Positions 45,910 to 46,564 of a stretch of DNA of 46,564 bases are shown here, piece by piece. Location of the stretch: NCBI GenBank assembly GCA_017450605.1, contig JAFSTG010000042.1:1-46564 (forward strand), read 5' to 3'. Position 1 is the stretch's first letter. Each line of letters opens with the position of its first letter. The stretch is from Paludibacteraceae bacterium (lineage in GTDB: Bacteria > Bacteroidota > Bacteroidia > Bacteroidales > Paludibacteraceae). The notes beneath the pieces were generated by a model. The model had not been told where the DNA came from and searched no databases. It worked only from the letters and a program-made list of their open reading frames with translations. The position numbers and the translations under genes are program-made.

Positions 45910-46564
45910 ATGACAAAAGTAGCTATTAACGGCTTTGGCCGTATTGGTCGTCTGGCATTCCGCCAGATGTTTGAGGCAGAGGGTTATGAAGTTGTTGCTA
46001 TCAACGACTTGACGAGTCCTAAGATGTTGGCTCATCTGCTTAAGTATGACACAGCACAAGGTGGTTTCGCCGGCAAGTTGGGCGAAGGCAAGCACACTGT
46101 AACTTACAAAGATGCAGTTCTTGCTGAAGATGGTAAGACAGTTGTTACTCCGGGTTCGATTACCGTTGATGGTAAGGAAATTACTATTTATGCTATGCCT
46201 AATGCAGCTGAACTGCCTTGGGGCAAACTTGGTGTTGATGTAGTTCTCGAGTGCACAGGTTTCTATACCAGCAAGGCTAAATCTGAAGCTCACATCAAAG
46301 CCGGCGCAAAGAAAGTCGTTATCTCGGCTCCTGCAGGCAACGATCTTCCAACTATAGTTTACAATGTAAACCACAAGACTCTTACTCCTGCCGACACCGT
46401 TATCTCGGCTGCTTCTTGCACAACCAACTGCTTGGCTCCTATGGCTGCAGCTCTTAACAACTATGCTCCTATCCAGAGCGGTATCATGTCAACCATCCAC
46501 GCTTACACCGGCGACCAGATGATTCTTGACGGTCCTCAGCGTAAGGGCGACCTCCGTCGTAGCC
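45910..46564 (+). CDS. gapA: Glyceraldehyde-3-phosphate dehydrogenase (3' end missing)
   Basis: The ATG is at 45910 and the frame runs off the window after 218 codons. [18 protein letters not shown] is the NAD-binding start, [18 protein letters not shown] the middle, and [17 protein letters not shown] carries the catalytic Cys with its His beyond, in [14 protein letters not shown]. It is a standard glycolytic enzyme; the type (NAD-linked) is inferred from the fold motif and not tested. Confidence 0.97.
   Translation, partial: MTKVAINGFGRIGRLAFRQMFEAEGYEVVAINDLTSPKMLAHLLKYDTAQGGFAGKLGEGKHTVTYKDAVLAEDGKTVVTPGSITVDGKEITIYAMPNAAELPWGKLGVDVVLECTGFYTSKAKSEAHIKAGAKKVVISAPAGNDLPTIVYNVNHKTLTPADTVISAASCTTNCLAPMAAALNNYAPIQSGIMSTIHAYTGDQMILDGPQRKGDLRRS

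Overview
The window is ordinary Bacteroidota chromosome, most likely order Bacteroidales. Three things point there. Most promoters I can see are TTTG, 18-20 bp, then TAnnTTTG, which is the Bacteroidota sigma-factor pattern. The gene content is typical of the group: GldA-type ABC ATPase, DUF6089-uppS-bamA, DUF1599, a BT_3928-type DoxX protein, RNase HI with a viroplasmin domain, and a large secreted protein with WSDG repeats and a sorting-like tail. Base composition is moderate. I cannot name a genus.

Layout. 1-4121: 3' part of a giant secreted surface protein. 4203-8983 (minus): rplS, then an operon reading HerA-like ATPase, U32 protein, lipoprotein. 9140-15833 (plus): a four-gene locus of outer-membrane porin, imelysin lipoprotein, di-haem oxidoreductase lipoprotein and a CcsBA cytochrome c synthase fusion. 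15830-22019 (minus): Ntn hydrolase, ruvB, gldA-like ATPase, pnp, murI. 22271-25516 (plus): dnaN, rnz, galK. 25586-27142 (minus): phosphoethanolamine transferase. 27346-30835 (plus): galM, radA, a repeat-rich spacer and an HD-domain protein. 31056-41470 (plus): DUF6089 protein, uppS, bamA, DUF1599, DoxX, tpiA, gamma-carbonic anhydrase, comF, pyrH, frr, rsgA. 41559-46564: two tRNA-Arg genes, a minus-strand run (rnhA, DUF456, DUF2461, MATE, GtrA) and the 5' end of gapA.

Most genes are housekeeping. The most coherent functional unit is the porin/imelysin/di-haem oxidoreductase/CcsBA locus. It carries a predicted metal-binding surface lipoprotein, a two-haem enzyme and a synthase able to attach those haems, which suggests a self-contained envelope redox or metal-handling system.

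The most unusual signal is not a gene. A degenerate 7-bp tandem repeat, roughly NNYARGT, appears in at least eight places. It lies in spacers, across stop codons (radA, pyrH, tpiA, rnhA) and twice inside the coding frame of the U32 protein, where it makes a seven-residue periodic Ser/Arg/Gln/Ala peptide beside the cysteine cluster. Near two of these arrays are other palindromic elements: CCGGTT hairpins after radA and a 168-bp inverted-repeat element between DUF456 and rnhA.
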